A stretch of DNA of 64,000 nt from Rhodamnia argentea (lineage: Eukaryota > Streptophyta > Magnoliopsida > Myrtales > Myrtaceae). Position 1 is the first letter of the stretch. Every line of letters starts with the position of its first letter. The DNA is taken from positions 6,864,001-6,928,000 of the forward strand of contig NC_063158.1 of NCBI RefSeq assembly GCF_020921035.1, read 5' to 3'. The notes beneath the pieces were generated by a model that saw only the letters and a list, made by a program, of their open reading frames with translations, was not told the origin of the DNA and did not search any database. The translations under genes and the position numbers were made by a program. Shown here piece by piece: positions 50,126 to 62,083 of the stretch.

Positions 50126-51223
50126 CTTGTGAAATAGATTACTTAAGAGATTTTCGTTATGCTCAACGGAAACTCTCCCAAAGCAGGAACAACGTCCAGC
50201 TCTGCCTTCATTCCGGTGCCGAAACAGAGAGTCCATTTACAGAGTAACTTCATTCTTAATCCCACATCAGAACTACCTCCCCATATGGTTCTCTTTGGTT
50301 TACATGTCCCATAATAAAATGGCATCGTTTCTTTCATCCTACATAGCATTCTATAGCATATTTTGCTATATCGAAGGTCCAGAACGAGCATCGGCGGAGC
50401 AAATCCACATTGTATAGCGTAAAAAAGCGCTAATGCTTGAATGAATTAGACATAAAATCTGAAGCTGATTTTTTTCAGACTGGATGAATTTGATCGCTGT
50501 TCTACCCTAGGTCAAATTCGACACCGTAAATCCCATCAAGAATCCAAAATGGCCCAGGAATCCTGTGAAGCGAACATAGTGCGTCAAAAACATGTTAATG
50601 ACTTACCACGAAAAGAATTCTTAGGGGACTGAGATAACTGAAGTTGAGGGGTTTCCTGAAGAGTACATATGGCTTATTGCAGCAACTGCTCTTCCATATG
50701 GGCATCCTCACGGATAAAATGAAATCGAAAGTACCTGCGAAGGCGGAATAAAAATAACCAAATAGACGTCAATCATTCTTCGAACTCGGAGTAAAATTAC
50801 AACTCAGATTTGCTAGTGATAGTCATTCATAGGTTATCCAGGATGTGCAATCTTACTTGATGGCTATAACAATCTGATGTCGTTAGAAGGCATTCTGGAT
50901 GACTATTGGCATTATCAAGAGAGTGGTTTCTCCGAAGCATCATGTCACACTCCTCCATCGGCTTCCCCGTTCCTCAAATCACATAAGAGAAGGACAACAA
51001 TACCCTATTGTCATTGAAAACGATTAAATTCGACCTAAAAAGAAAATAACCCAAAGTTTATTGGGTGATTAAATATCATACCTCCTCCTTCGTATGTTGC
51101 TAATATAAAATTGTTTGTACATTACAGAAAATGTTAAGTCGGGCGAAAATTGTTTACACACTGGCAGAAATTTGTAACTTACCGATAACTTGGACAATTT
51201 GCTGAGGCTCAGAGTTGAATCCC
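50126..51223. repeat. TNL-D downstream spacer module
   Basis: Matches 19750-20640, 23740-24500 and 59110-59760 (cataaaatctgaagctgatttt, ttatccaggatg, cgaagcatcatgtcac). It joins directly onto the stop of the TNL-D LRR exon and should include its 3' UTR. Confidence 0.65.
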
Positions 51224-54200
51224 TCATTTTTCCACATTTTCGACTTTCTCCAGTCCCTGAACATCCCGAAGCTTCGAGCACCCTTTGATGTTCAAATGTT
51301 CCAGATTATCGAAGCACGAGAGGTCCGGTAATGTCACGATGGATGTGCACCTCACGATACCCAGCCTTTCCAAGTTTTTCATTCTCTCAAGGCATTTAAT
51401 TTCGACTAGATTGTGGCATTCGCCAAAGTGTAGCGTCTTCAGCTGCGTTAATTGAGAAAGGTCCGGTCTTACGAGGGACTGATAGTCCAGTAGCCCCAGA
51501 GTTTCCAAGTTTTTCAATTTGTCGAGGCCCCGAACTTGAACTAGATCATCATTCAATGGCGGAGCATCCGACTCGGAGAACTCGCTCATAACTAACTCCT
51601 TCAAAGACGTCAGATGTTCAAGGCCATCGAGGTTGGACAACATCGAGCATCCACGTACATATAGTTGTGCTAAGGATTTTAATGCTTCCAGATCCTTGAT
51701 CTCTGTCAGCTTACTGCATGAATCGAGAAATAATACTAGCAAGGATTCCAAACTTGACAAACACGGTAACTCTTTCAACTCATCGCACTTGCCAACTTGA
51801 AGCTTCAATAATCCCGAGGGAAGCTCCGGCACAGATTCAAGCAGCTGGCAATCCTCAACAACGAGCTCTTGTAGGTGGACTAGATGAGAAAGTTGAGGCA
51901 ATGTGCGAAGCTTACAGGTGACCTTCAAAACTGTTAGACAAGCGGGAAACTCTGGCAGCGACCGAAGATTGTGACAACTTTCTAACCCTAGGTATTGCAG
52001 AGAAGGCAGCTTACTGATGCTTTGTGGCAGCGACTTAAGCTTCTTGCAATGGTGTAAATCGTGTTCCTCAAGACGGGAAAGCTTGTCGAACGTGTCGGGG
52101 AAGCCGCAAACACATGTCGAACTTAACCGAAGGATCTTCAGTGAAGACAACCCGTCTATAGGGATTTCCCCTCCAAGCCTCCTGCAGTCTGTGGCATCTA
52201 ATTCTTCAAGGTTGCCCAACTTGCTAGTAGTCCTAGGTAGACTTCTCAATTTCTTACTACGAGAAATATTCAAAGTCTTCAAGCTTATCAAATCCCCGAT
52301 GGATTCAGGCAACTCACAAATGGGTGAAAATGACAAGTCCAATTTAGACAAATTTACCAGATTGCCAATCGAGTCGGGAAGTCTATGCAACGATTTGCAA
52401 CCTTGGGCTATAAGCTGCCTCAGCGTCTTCAAAGAACCGATACACGAAGGGATTTCCTCTATAGCAGTCTTGCTTATGTTGAGGAGCTTCAGTTCTTCCA
52501 ACTTGCCCATTTCTTGGGGTAGCTCTTGGAGTTTCCTACATCCCTCCAAGTTCAAAGCACCGAGGCCCTTGGCTTCTCCAATAGAAGGGTGAATTCGCTC
52601 CAGATTATCACATCCATCGAGGACTAATACCACTAAATCCAGAAAGGCCGAGAGATCAGGAGTAACTTCTAAACGACGGCAATCTTCGAGAATCAGAACT
52701 TTCAACTGCTTTGCCACCTGCGAAACAAAACGATTTGATAAATTTTTCGCTAAGAATAAGTCATTAAAAACAAAAAATGAAATAAGATGCTCTCTATCTG
52801 ACCTTGAGATCACACCAGCCTTCCCAGAGCTCTGAAATGTCACTTCGTGCTAGATCAAGTATGACTAATTTCTCCATACGAAAACTAGTAGCCACGGATG
52901 CACGGGGTCCCCTCCACACAAGGCATCGCAACTTAGGAAGCAAGCTTTTGGAATCTCCAATCAGATTTGCACCATTCACTGCAAGGAGCCTCAAGTTGGG
53001 TAGCGTCTCAAATTGTTCGGTTGTGAATTCACATGAGCCGCCTTCATCGAGCCAAATGGCCTGAACACGAACTTTTTGAATTCCCTTCACAAATGTTGCA
53101 TCAAATCAGCGTACTTCGATTCATAGGCACATCATGAGGTCTATCAATTCATTCCAATTAAGAGAAGTTCATGTCAAAAGAGAGTAGAACAACGATTACC
53201 TTATTTCCCTGAAGTACTTCCAGAATTTCGTCACGGTCCCACAGCCTACTTCGATTCATAGGCACATCGTAATCTTCTTGACGAACAATTTCCCTACCAA
53301 GATCTCTCAGTTGGTCATGCATTATTATCTCTCCATCATGTCCAAGTTTTATCAGCGACATAAAAACCAATGTTCCAATCCCCATCATCGGAAAAAAATT
53401 ACAAGCATCCCACAGGCAATGTGCAATGTTTAAATCTTGTCCAACGAGGAAACAAGCAATATCCAAAAATATCTGCTTTTCCTCATAGCTTAATACATCA
53501 TAACTTATCCTCAACTTCTCTTGCACTTTCATATGTGGTACTTTCTTTAACTTCTTTAACGCATCTTGCCAAAATTCTCGGTTTCGCCCACACAAGAACA
53601 AACCTATAACCTCGAGAGCTAAGGGAAGCCCTCCAGTAGTGGATACAATAGCATGAGAGAGAGACTCAAATTCACGCGGAGGGGAGTCCCTCATAAAGGC
53701 ATGTCTACTAAACAAGATCAAGGACTTATCCTCATCGATTTCCTTGAGTTCATACTGGTAGTTCACCCCAGCCTTATCAAGAACGGACCTTACTCTTGTT
53801 GTAATGATTATCCTACTTCCCATCTTAAACCAGTCATTTTTCCCAACAAAAGCATTGAGCTGATCATTATGATCAACATCATCTAGAAGAATTAGGACTT
53901 TCTTAAATTTAAATCTAGATTCCATGATCCTAATTCCTTCATCCATACTGGACACTTGATCTTTCTGTTTCAATATATCAAATATTAGTTGATCCTGCAA
54001 ATGTGAAATACCCTTGCGTCGCGAGGATTCTCGAATGTCTGCAATGAAACTACGATGCTAAAATTGGTCAGAGAGCTTGATGTAGACGACCTTGGCTAAA
54101 GTTGTCTTACCAATGCCCCCCATTCCATAAATACCAACAATTTGGGTGGCACCAAGTTTATCATCCAGCAATCTCAAGATATCCTCCACAGCATCATCAA

Positions 54201-55100
54201 TTCCAACAAGTTGTTCGGGAACAAGCAGCTGAAAGGCCTTCTTTAACTCGCTCAAAACTTTTCTGACGACGATTTTCACCAATTCTCCTTCATCGCTGTT
54301 TGTAAAGCATCGAGCTAAAATGCATTAGAAGAACAATCATATTCTGTTATATCTCACTATCGCAACGTTGCAGCATCCAAGAGTAAACGACACAAGATGA
54401 GAAACACCCGAATGTATAGCATGCTCTACAAGCAAGTTGTTATCGAAAGAAAGTAAACAAGGTTTGGATAGAAAACGAAATACCCGTCAGCAGCTCTCTC
54501 TGATTCCCATCCCTTTAGGGAAGCCACCTCTCGGAGTGCTTGTTTCCATTTCGCTACGTCTTCCTCAACATACTTCCCACTTAAATAGGAGAAAGTCTCT
54601 CCAAAGCTCCCTATTTGGTGTCGCACATGGGCCGGTTCAACCCTGTAAAATATGGGCAAGACAACATGCCCCCCGCTCTTCATGCACTCAATGATCTCAA
54701 CGAGCTCTTGCAGGCACCATTTGCTTGAAGCGTAGTTCCGAGAGAGAATCGGGATCGAGATCTTACTGTTCTTAATAGCCTGGAGAAGGTTGGTGCCGAT
54801 ATCCTCACCTTCTCGAAGCTCGTTGTCGTCTTTGAACACGCGGATTCCAGCATCAACGAGGCCATTGTAGAGGTGACCCACGAAAGTCTTGCGAGTATTC
54901 TTGCCGCTGAAGCTCAAGAACACATCGTAGTTTTCACTTCCCGCCGAAGCAGTGGAGGAACTAGACGCACCGGGATCTTCTAGTTTTTGACGAGTGCTCT
55001 TCTTGTTGCTTCTGATAAAATTGCGCGCGAGCACAGAGAGAAGAATCAATCCAACAAACACTGCAAAAGAAAGCCCAAACACTGCTAGATGGCGATTCAT
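51224..55100 (-). pseudogene. TNL-D: TIR-NB-LRR, complete but for one nonsense codon
   Basis: Exons 55100-54484, 54295-53200, 53084-52803 and 52717-51224, all GT-AG, sizes 617, 1096, 282 and 1494 nt. They stay in one frame of 1162 codons plus a terminal stop. The only break is TAG at 54058-54060 (codon about 285), where B has CAG and A has CAA. The full-length protein therefore stops just after the P-loop (GMGGIGKT). Downstream NB-ARC motifs (LILLDDVD, GSRIIITTR, GLPLALE, MHDQLRDLG) and the LRRs are preserved. The N-terminus has a hydrophobic segment at about residues 5-25, a likely membrane anchor, ahead of the TIR (from about residue 57; NADase Glu about 132). Intron 2 is only 115 bp. A truncated anchored TIR protein of about 284 aa could still be made. 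Recent decay or an assembly error are the alternatives. Confidence 0.88.
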
Positions 55101-55240
55101 TTTTACTTCTCCGGTAACGCTTGAGCCGATCTCTCTGTGTGTATCAAAGAATGAAAGGAAATGCCTCTATTTGGGTTGCCCAACAAGATGACTGTGAGCT
55201 TGAATTGTTGAGGTTTTTGCTACTTTAATACTTCAAAATG
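55101..55240 (-). promoter_or_regulatory. 5'-proximal conserved block of TNL-D
   Basis: Same conserved block as before A, B and C (aaatgcctctatttggg, cccaacaagatgac). It joins the upstream module directly at about 55260, so this unit has the shortest distance between gene and module. Confidence 0.45.
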
Positions 55241-55259
55241 CTCGATGGATCGGGAGGGA

Positions 55260-57750
55260 AAAAAGGAGGTGAGGCAGGAGGATGACGTGCGAGATAGAGC
55301 TTGACTAGTAATCCAGAAACTATCTCAAGAGTATAATAAATTTCAAGATGTTCGTTCGTGGAATCGAGAGATGCCTTTAAATTTCAGGCAAATCCACCCA
55401 GGTGGTTCAATTCCCTCTCGCTTTTTAGTAAAGAAAGAACATGAAGAAGACTTCCCGTCGACTCGAGAAGGAAAAACAAAAAAAAGGAAAAGTTAAAAGC
55501 GGCCCCGCTCAAAGAATGACTAGCATCTTGTTTTTTCTCTAGTGGATGAACTTTGGAATTAATGCTACGGACGCAAACATTTTCCACCCACGAAACAACT
55601 TCCAAAAAACTAGTTTTTGACATTTAATTGGCAAAAAAATAAGCTGGTTAAGGAAAATATTGATTCATCAAAATTCCTTCAAAAGTGAGGAAAATATTTT
55701 ACTCTTTTTGAGAATAGAAAAATATTTTTCCTCGTCTTTGCTTGCTCAACTCAGTTACATTCATTTTATTTTTTATTAATTTAAAAAATAATTCCGAACA
55801 TTTAATTTTTTAAAAATTCTTTAAATTTTTTCTTTTTTTTTCCTTTTCTTTTTCTTATTCTGGTCACTAGCCACGGCGACTACCGGCCACGACCACTCGG
55901 CCTTGCTAGATCCGTCGAGGTGGAGCCTTGGGCTATCAGTGGGGGCCAGCGACCGGCAGAGAAATAAAAAAATTAGAAAAACAAAAAATTAAATTAAATT
56001 AAAAAATAATTGAGCATTCCAATTTTTTGGTAATTTTTCCCAAGAAAATCAATTCCTCGACAAAAGACGGAAATTGGTTTCCATTTAAGTCTTAGACAAA
56101 CATCAAAAAATATCTTTTTATTTTCAGAAAATATTTTACGAAAATGTCACATCTTTCGCGAAACAAACGGAGCCTTAATTTTGTATTTCTGGGCTAAATA
56201 AGAAGACTGAGATCGGTAGAGGAAGCAATGCGGTAGGTTCTTGCTGGGTGTTGGGGAGAGATTACAAGCACTGATCTTTTTGGGTTGCCGTGTTTGTCCA
56301 TGGAATGAGATACTTTGTTAAGTTGCGGAGCCTGCGCGAATCCAAGGAAGATCTGAGAGTGGGCCAAGATGGAGATCCTCTGTGCGTAAAGAAATTCTCT
56401 TCCCTTTTTCTTTTTCTTTCTAAAACGGAAGGAATTATATTATCATGCTATGTACAAGAATAGATTTGTGAAATGGATTACACTCTAGAATTGTACTAAA
56501 TCGTGAGGGTAGGAGATTTTCGTTGCGTTCAACATGATTGTACGCCCCTTAAATTTTAAGGGATCCGTTTTTTTAGTTCGGTTAAACTGGAAAATTCAAA
56601 GCCAAATTCTTTCAAAGGAACGTTAGGATAGACGTCGCTCGTAGAGTGTGCCATGTGTCGGCCACACACCGAAAGCAGCCACTCATTGAAAGCGCTTTGG
56701 AGCACCAGTTTACATTTAGCTAACAAAACAAATTCGTTGTGTCTATTTTAGATCTATACCCAGAAATAACTGATTTTACAAGCTTAATTCTAAGATCCAA
56801 AAAATAATGCTTTCTTTTTTCTGCGCAAGCACATCAACAATTTGCTTTTCATTTAACTTATGTCCTTTGATAAATGAAAAATTAACTACGGGCCGCTCAT
56901 GTTCTTACTTCTTCTTCTTCTTCTTTTTTCAACTTTTGACCCAAATGTTCTCAGTACTATTGGCTTTCAAACTTTTTTAAATTAGACCACTTATTATAAT
57001 GATGAAGAGTTTATTTATGGGACCTCATGTTCTACTTGTCTTTAAATTTTCTTGAGCCAGTTTGCAATTTTTCAAAGGAAGCAAGCACCACACAAATTAT
57101 GACATGGTTTAAAGATTAAAGCAAAAGGGAGCAAGCAAAAAGCAAAGTGAGTTAGGTGTTAATAAAGCAGAGGGCCACATGTCAACTCCTTAGAGGCTGC
57201 CTCTCCATGCGCCAAAATACTTACATTATGGTCAACCACATGAGGGCCATGTTTCACTTGTTCCATGCTGATTGGTGGGTTACAGATATGAAGATTACTT
57301 TCCTTAAAAAAATTTAAACTTTAGATCTAGTCTCGATTTACCTTCAACTTTCTTTTTGTTTAACAAATCCCAAACTTTCACTCGAGACTCAAATTTGCTC
57401 GGGCATCCAAAAATTGCAACTAATTTTTCCAAAATTATCGACATCGGGAGGATGTTGTAGTTCCATATGAATGTGAGGGTGTCGATAAAGACGTTAGTTG
57501 AAGTCATGAACCTCTAATTGGCCCTAATGTTGATATTTTGAAGAAACCAATAACGGATGGAGGCATTGGCAAATTTGGGAATAGAGTGAAAGTTGGGCTT
57601 TTTTAAGATAAAAAAAAAAAAATTGGGGTAGAATTGAGACTAGACCTACAATTATAGTTTTTTTAGAGAAGATATGGTTAATGAAAATTTTCTCCAACCA
57701 GATGCGGAGGAAACGACTAAATGCACCGACATTGCTTGAAAATGTGGAAA
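55260..57750. repeat. TNL-D upstream spacer module, copy 6
   Basis: Holds the ggaggatgacgtgcgagatagagc block, the cttcccgtcg...gaaggaaaaac block and, after an interruption, the ctgagatcgg-agaggaagcaatgcggtagg block. It then follows 35170-35760 (including gtgccatgtgtc and (CTT)n near 56908) and 57500-57750, paralogous to 14370-14600. A region at about 55590-56175 with gaaaatattttac motifs and a GC-rich centre (ccttgctagatccgtcgagg) ends cgcgaaacaaacggagcc. It looks like an inserted foldback element. Confidence 0.65.
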
Positions 57751-58456
57751 ATCACTTTAAGTTATATGTTTCTTAGGTTACATGCATTTAGCAGAGGAGT
57801 GCTAAACCCTATCCCCATATTGTAGGTTCCAGCTATGAAAGTAGATTGCATGTGTTTTTTATATTAGGAGAAAGTTGGTCGAGGATGCTTGTTGCATTTG
57901 GCAGCCTATGAAATCCTATCTCAAGTCTAGCTTTGCCTTTGGGCCTGCATTAGCTTCTCCTCTTACAGAACTGATCTGATTGCTGTTCTTGCAAGATTAT
58001 TAGTGGAAAGCTTTGTGTGTGGTGCATGGTGTTTAAAAATTGTGCTCGTTCAAGTGGTGGTTCAAAGTCATAAAATCGATTGAGTTAAATAAAAGGTTGT
58101 GTCCGTACGGTGTTTATTTAATTAAGAATATCGTTTTATCGAACACCGGAACTTTTAATTTTACTACCTTGCCTTTTCCGTTGTTAATTTTCTGTTGATT
58201 CTGTCTGACCAATGGTGTGGATTAAGAGCAAAATTGGTGGAGTGAGTTAGATCTTGTGATATTTCAGTGTGTGTTTTTAATATTCTGCATATACGAAGAA
58301 ATTTGTTCAATATCCGTCTCACTTCCAAAAATCTGCCTGGCTTGCAACTTTTTGTGATTTTTTATGAGATAGAATCTCAATCTCCAGAGTTTTGACTTGC
58401 ACAACTTAAAGTCCTCTCTTTGTAAATTTGCTGATAGCAAGTTTTCTCTTGAACAG
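57751..58456 (+). other. Sequence 5' of the DAD1 relic
   Basis: Not part of the TNL spacer modules. It ends with a polypyrimidine tract and CAG just before the DAD1 exon, so at least the last part should be DAD1 intron. I looked for the N-terminal DAD1 exon and did not see it. Confidence 0.5.
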
Positions 58457-58900
58457 GTTGCTTATATGGCTCTGGTTAGCTCTTTTCCTTTCAATTCGTT
58501 TCTGTCTGGGGTCCTTTCTTGAATCGGGACAGCCGTCCTGGCTGGTGAGTGGGATAGTCAATTGTAAACTTCTTGGATTTGCATATCTGAATTTGCTTTC
58601 GTTCATTGGCTGCAGTTTGTCTCCGTATCCAAGTGAACAAGGAGAACAAGGAGTTCAAGGTAACCTTCTATCTGTACCACTTGTTTTCAATTATTTGTGA
58701 AGAGGGAGACACCCACCTCACTGTTGCTAACTTTTGGTCAGTGCTTTGTCTAAACACAGCAATAGCTTAATAATTGGTTCTAACCTGATTAATGTTGCTT
58801 AACTCACGATTTGCAGGATTTACTGCCCAAGCGTGCTATCGCAGATTTTGTTCTCTGCAATTTGGTGCTTCACTTGGTGATTATGAATTTCCTAGGTTAA
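58457..58900 (+). pseudogene. DAD1: DAD1 (oligosaccharyltransferase subunit) relic with introns
   Basis: DAD1/OST2 is a small membrane subunit of the ER oligosaccharyltransferase used in N-glycosylation. Three exons are readable: 58457-58544 (VAYMALVSSFPFNSFLSG...), 58616-58659 (CLRIQVNKENKEFK across the junction) and 58817-58900 (DLLPKRAIADFVLCNLVLHL, ending MNFLG and TAA). Both introns keep GT-AG ends and the reading phases join (88+44+84 nt = 72 codons). This is a genomic copy, not a processed transcript. It lacks the N-terminal part of the usual protein of about 115 aa. A TGA at 58520-58522 replaces the Cys codon expected after GVLS. It is therefore a 5'-truncated pseudogene set between two TNL units. 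Confidence 0.92.
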
Positions 58901-59109
58901 GTCGGAGCCAGGGGTTTTGCAGGACCTACATATGGAAAGGGTTTCGCGGACTCGCGATTAACTTGTAGTTAAATACTAGTTGCTGATTCATTTTGCTTTA
59001 CTGGACTGTGAGGTACAACAATGCTATTGCTAGTGATATCTGAATGATAGACTCACTGAACTTGAGGATTTTGTGCAGTGACTGGAGAGCCGAAATTTTA
59101 TGTTCATGT

Positions 59110-60227
59110 TTCCGAAGTACACAGAAAATGTATGATTTCTGCCAAGAACTTCACGTAAATCTCATCAAGAATCCAAAATGGCCGGGGAATATTGTGAAGA
59201 GAATATAGCAATGTATCGAAACCTTATAATGACTGAGATTACTGAAGTTAAGGGGTTTCCTGAAGCGTACAATGGCTAATTTGAAGCAACTGTTCTTCCA
59301 TTTGAGCATCCTCACGGATAAAATGAAATCGAAAGCATCTGCGTAGACTAATAAAAATAACTTAGTCATTGATAGGTCATCCAGAAAATAACAGGGAGGA
59401 AGCAAATCATTCTTCAAAGTCAGTACTTTGAGAAAATCATAACTTAGTCATTGATAGCTTATCCAGGATGAGCAATCTTACTTGATGGCTATGACATTTG
59501 ATGTGCTTAGAAGGCATTTCTGATGACTGTTGGCCTTCTCAGGAGACTGATTTCTCCGAAGCATCATGTCATGCTCCTCTCCATCAGCTTCTCCGTTCCT
59601 AGAATCACGTACGAGAAGGAAAGCAATACCCTTTTGTCATGGAAAGTGATTAAATTCGACCTAACTATATCATGTAAAAGGAAAGGAGACAGAAAGAAAA
59701 TAATCCGTCTTTTTATTCGCTGATTAAATATCAAAACATTTCCTTCCTACATTGCTAATATCAAGGTTTTAGTCATCAAAATGTTTAATAATGGCAGATT
59801 CAGAGGACGAATACTCCTGAAGCATTGTGCCGACTTCCAGGACCAGCATCTCTATTCTTTGAACTACTTAAAAGATAAAAGTAGAATAACGGGATATCAA
59901 GAAAAAAATGGAGTCATCAAGTAGGAAATGCTGATGAAATTGGCAATACATCTTGACAATGAACAGTGTGACCTGCTTTATTTACCTTTCGAAGGAAACG
60001 TGAATCGTCCCGAACATTCTGGCCACAGTGCTCGGCTCATTGGAGCATTCTTTGCATGAACCAATTGTTTCTCTCTGCCTCAGTAGGACAATGAACGTAT
60101 GAAATTCCGATAAGTTGTGCATCTGAACGTCCTTTAGAGATACAAGCCTCGATTCCTGAAGCTCTGTGATATCCACTTCAAAATTCGACAGATGGGAACA
60201 ATTTCCCAAAGCTCGGAGCTGAATCCC
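59110..60227. repeat. TNL-E downstream spacer module
   Basis: From tcacgtaaatctcatcaagaatcc on, this matches 19980-21130 and 50530-51200, through ttatccaggatgagcaatct to the LRR stop. The 58901-59109 stretch between is probably DAD1 3' flank. Confidence 0.65.
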
Positions 60228-62083
60228 TCATTTTTCCACATTTGCAACTTTCTCCAATCCCTGAACATCACGAAGCTTCAAACACCCTTTAATGTTCAAA
60301 TCTTTCAGGTTATCAAAGCGCGAGAGGTCTGATAATGTTTCAATAGATCTGCACCCCTCGATATCCAACTTTTCCAAGTTTTTCAATCTCTCAAGGCCTT
60401 TAATTTCGACTAGATTGCGACATTCGCCAAACCATAATTGCTTTAGATGTGTTAATGGCGAAAGGTCCGGTCTTACAAGGGATTGACAGTCATCTACCGA
60501 CAGGAGTTCCAAGTTTTTCAATTTGTCAAGGACTCGAACTTGAAGTAGATCTGACTCGTGGAATGGGCTCATACACAAGGCTCTTAAAGACTCTAGATGT
60601 TCAAGGCCGTCAAGTTTGGACATCTTCGAGCATAAAATTACAACTAGTTTTGTCAAGGATTTTAATCCTTCCAGACCCTTGATTTCTGTCAGCTCACTGC
60701 ACCACTCGAGTTGTAATACTGACAAGAATTCCAAACTTGACAAACTCGGTAACTCTTTCAACTCATCACAAACGTGGACATTAATCTCCAATAATCCTGA
60801 GGGAAGCTCTGGAATGGATTCTAGCAAATGGCAACCCAGAACAGTGAGCTCTTTTAGGTGGATTAGATGAGAAAGTTGAGGCAATGTGTGATGCTGGCAG
60901 GTGACTCTCAGAACTGTTAAACAGGCAGGAAGCTCAGGCATCGACTGAAGATTGTAACAATTGCATAACTCAAGGTGTTGCAGAGAAGGCAGTTTACTGA
61001 TGCTTTGTGGCAACGATAGAAGCATCTTGCAGTTGTATAAATCAAGTTTCTCAAGACGAGAAAGCTTATCGAATGCATTGGTGAAGCCGGAAATGGATGT
61101 CGAATTTAATACAAGGATCTTCAGTGAGGACAACCCATCTATAGGGATTTCGCCTCCTAGACTCTCGCAATTTATGGCATATGATTCTTCAAGGTTGCCC
61201 AACTTGCTAATAGTACTAGGTAAACCACTTAATTTCCCACTTTGAGAAATATCCAAAATTTTCAAGTTTTTCAAATCCCCGATGGATTCAGGTAATTGGC
61301 AAATACCTGACCATGACAAGTCCAATTTGGTCAACCATTCCAACTGCCCAATTGAGTTGGGGATATGATGGAGGGCATCATCAAATCGGGAATCGTTTTG
61401 AAGTCCCACTCTACATGACAGGCGTTGCAATTTCACTAGAGATCCGATACTATCTGGAAGTCTACATAACTTGGAGCAATCACTCAAATCAAGGGTTGAC
61501 AAATTTATCAGATGGCTAATTGAGTCGGGAAGTCCAACCAATGATACGCAACCCCTGGCGTTAAGCACCTCCAGCTTCTTCAAAGAACCTATGCAAGGAG
61601 GAATTTCCTCTATAGCAGTCCTTCCTATGTGCAGTTCCTTCATTTCTTCCAACTTGCCCATTTCTTGGGGTAGCTGTTGGAGTTTCTCACATCCGTCCAA
61701 GTCCAAAATTTCGAGGCCCTTGGCTTCTCCAATGGAAGTTGAATTTGCTCCAGATTATCGCATCCACTGAGGGTTAGTATCTCTAAATTTCGAAAGGCTG
61801 AGAGATCAGGAGTAACTTTTAAAGAACGACAGCGTGCAAGACTTAGAACTTTCAACTGCTTCGCCACCTACAAAACAAATGATAACTTTTCACTACGAGC
61901 AAGTCATTAGAAACAAAGGACAAAAAAAATAAGATGCTCTCCTTCTGACCTTGAGACGACTCCAACCTTCCCAAAGCTCCGAAATGTCACTTCTCGATAA
62001 CACAAGCACGACTAATTTCTCCAGACTAAAACTAGTGGGCACGAATGCAGGGCATCCCATCCACAAAAGACATCGTAACTTAG
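60228..62083 (-). pseudogene. TNL-E: 3' half of a TIR-NB-LRR gene, cut by retrotransposons
   Basis: The LRR exon (61867-60228) and part of exon 3 (62083-61950) are present with GT-AG borders. The LRRs are well conserved, for example LPDSIGSLVKLQRLSC and LSSLEFLSVLQLEWCS. The exon is 1640 nt, one short of a codon multiple. A missing G near 61738-61741 shifts the frame in the second LRR; downstream the frame is open to the stop at 60228. Exon 3 ends abruptly after aacttag where an LTR begins (TGTTACG at 62084). The NB-ARC and TIR exons, if they still exist, would be beyond 64000. Confidence 0.9.

Noticed and set aside
53998..54060. The TAG in TNL-D as a new 3' splice site rather than a stop
   Set aside because: The sequence around it is collinear with the uninterrupted exon of A and B, so no intron needs to be removed there.
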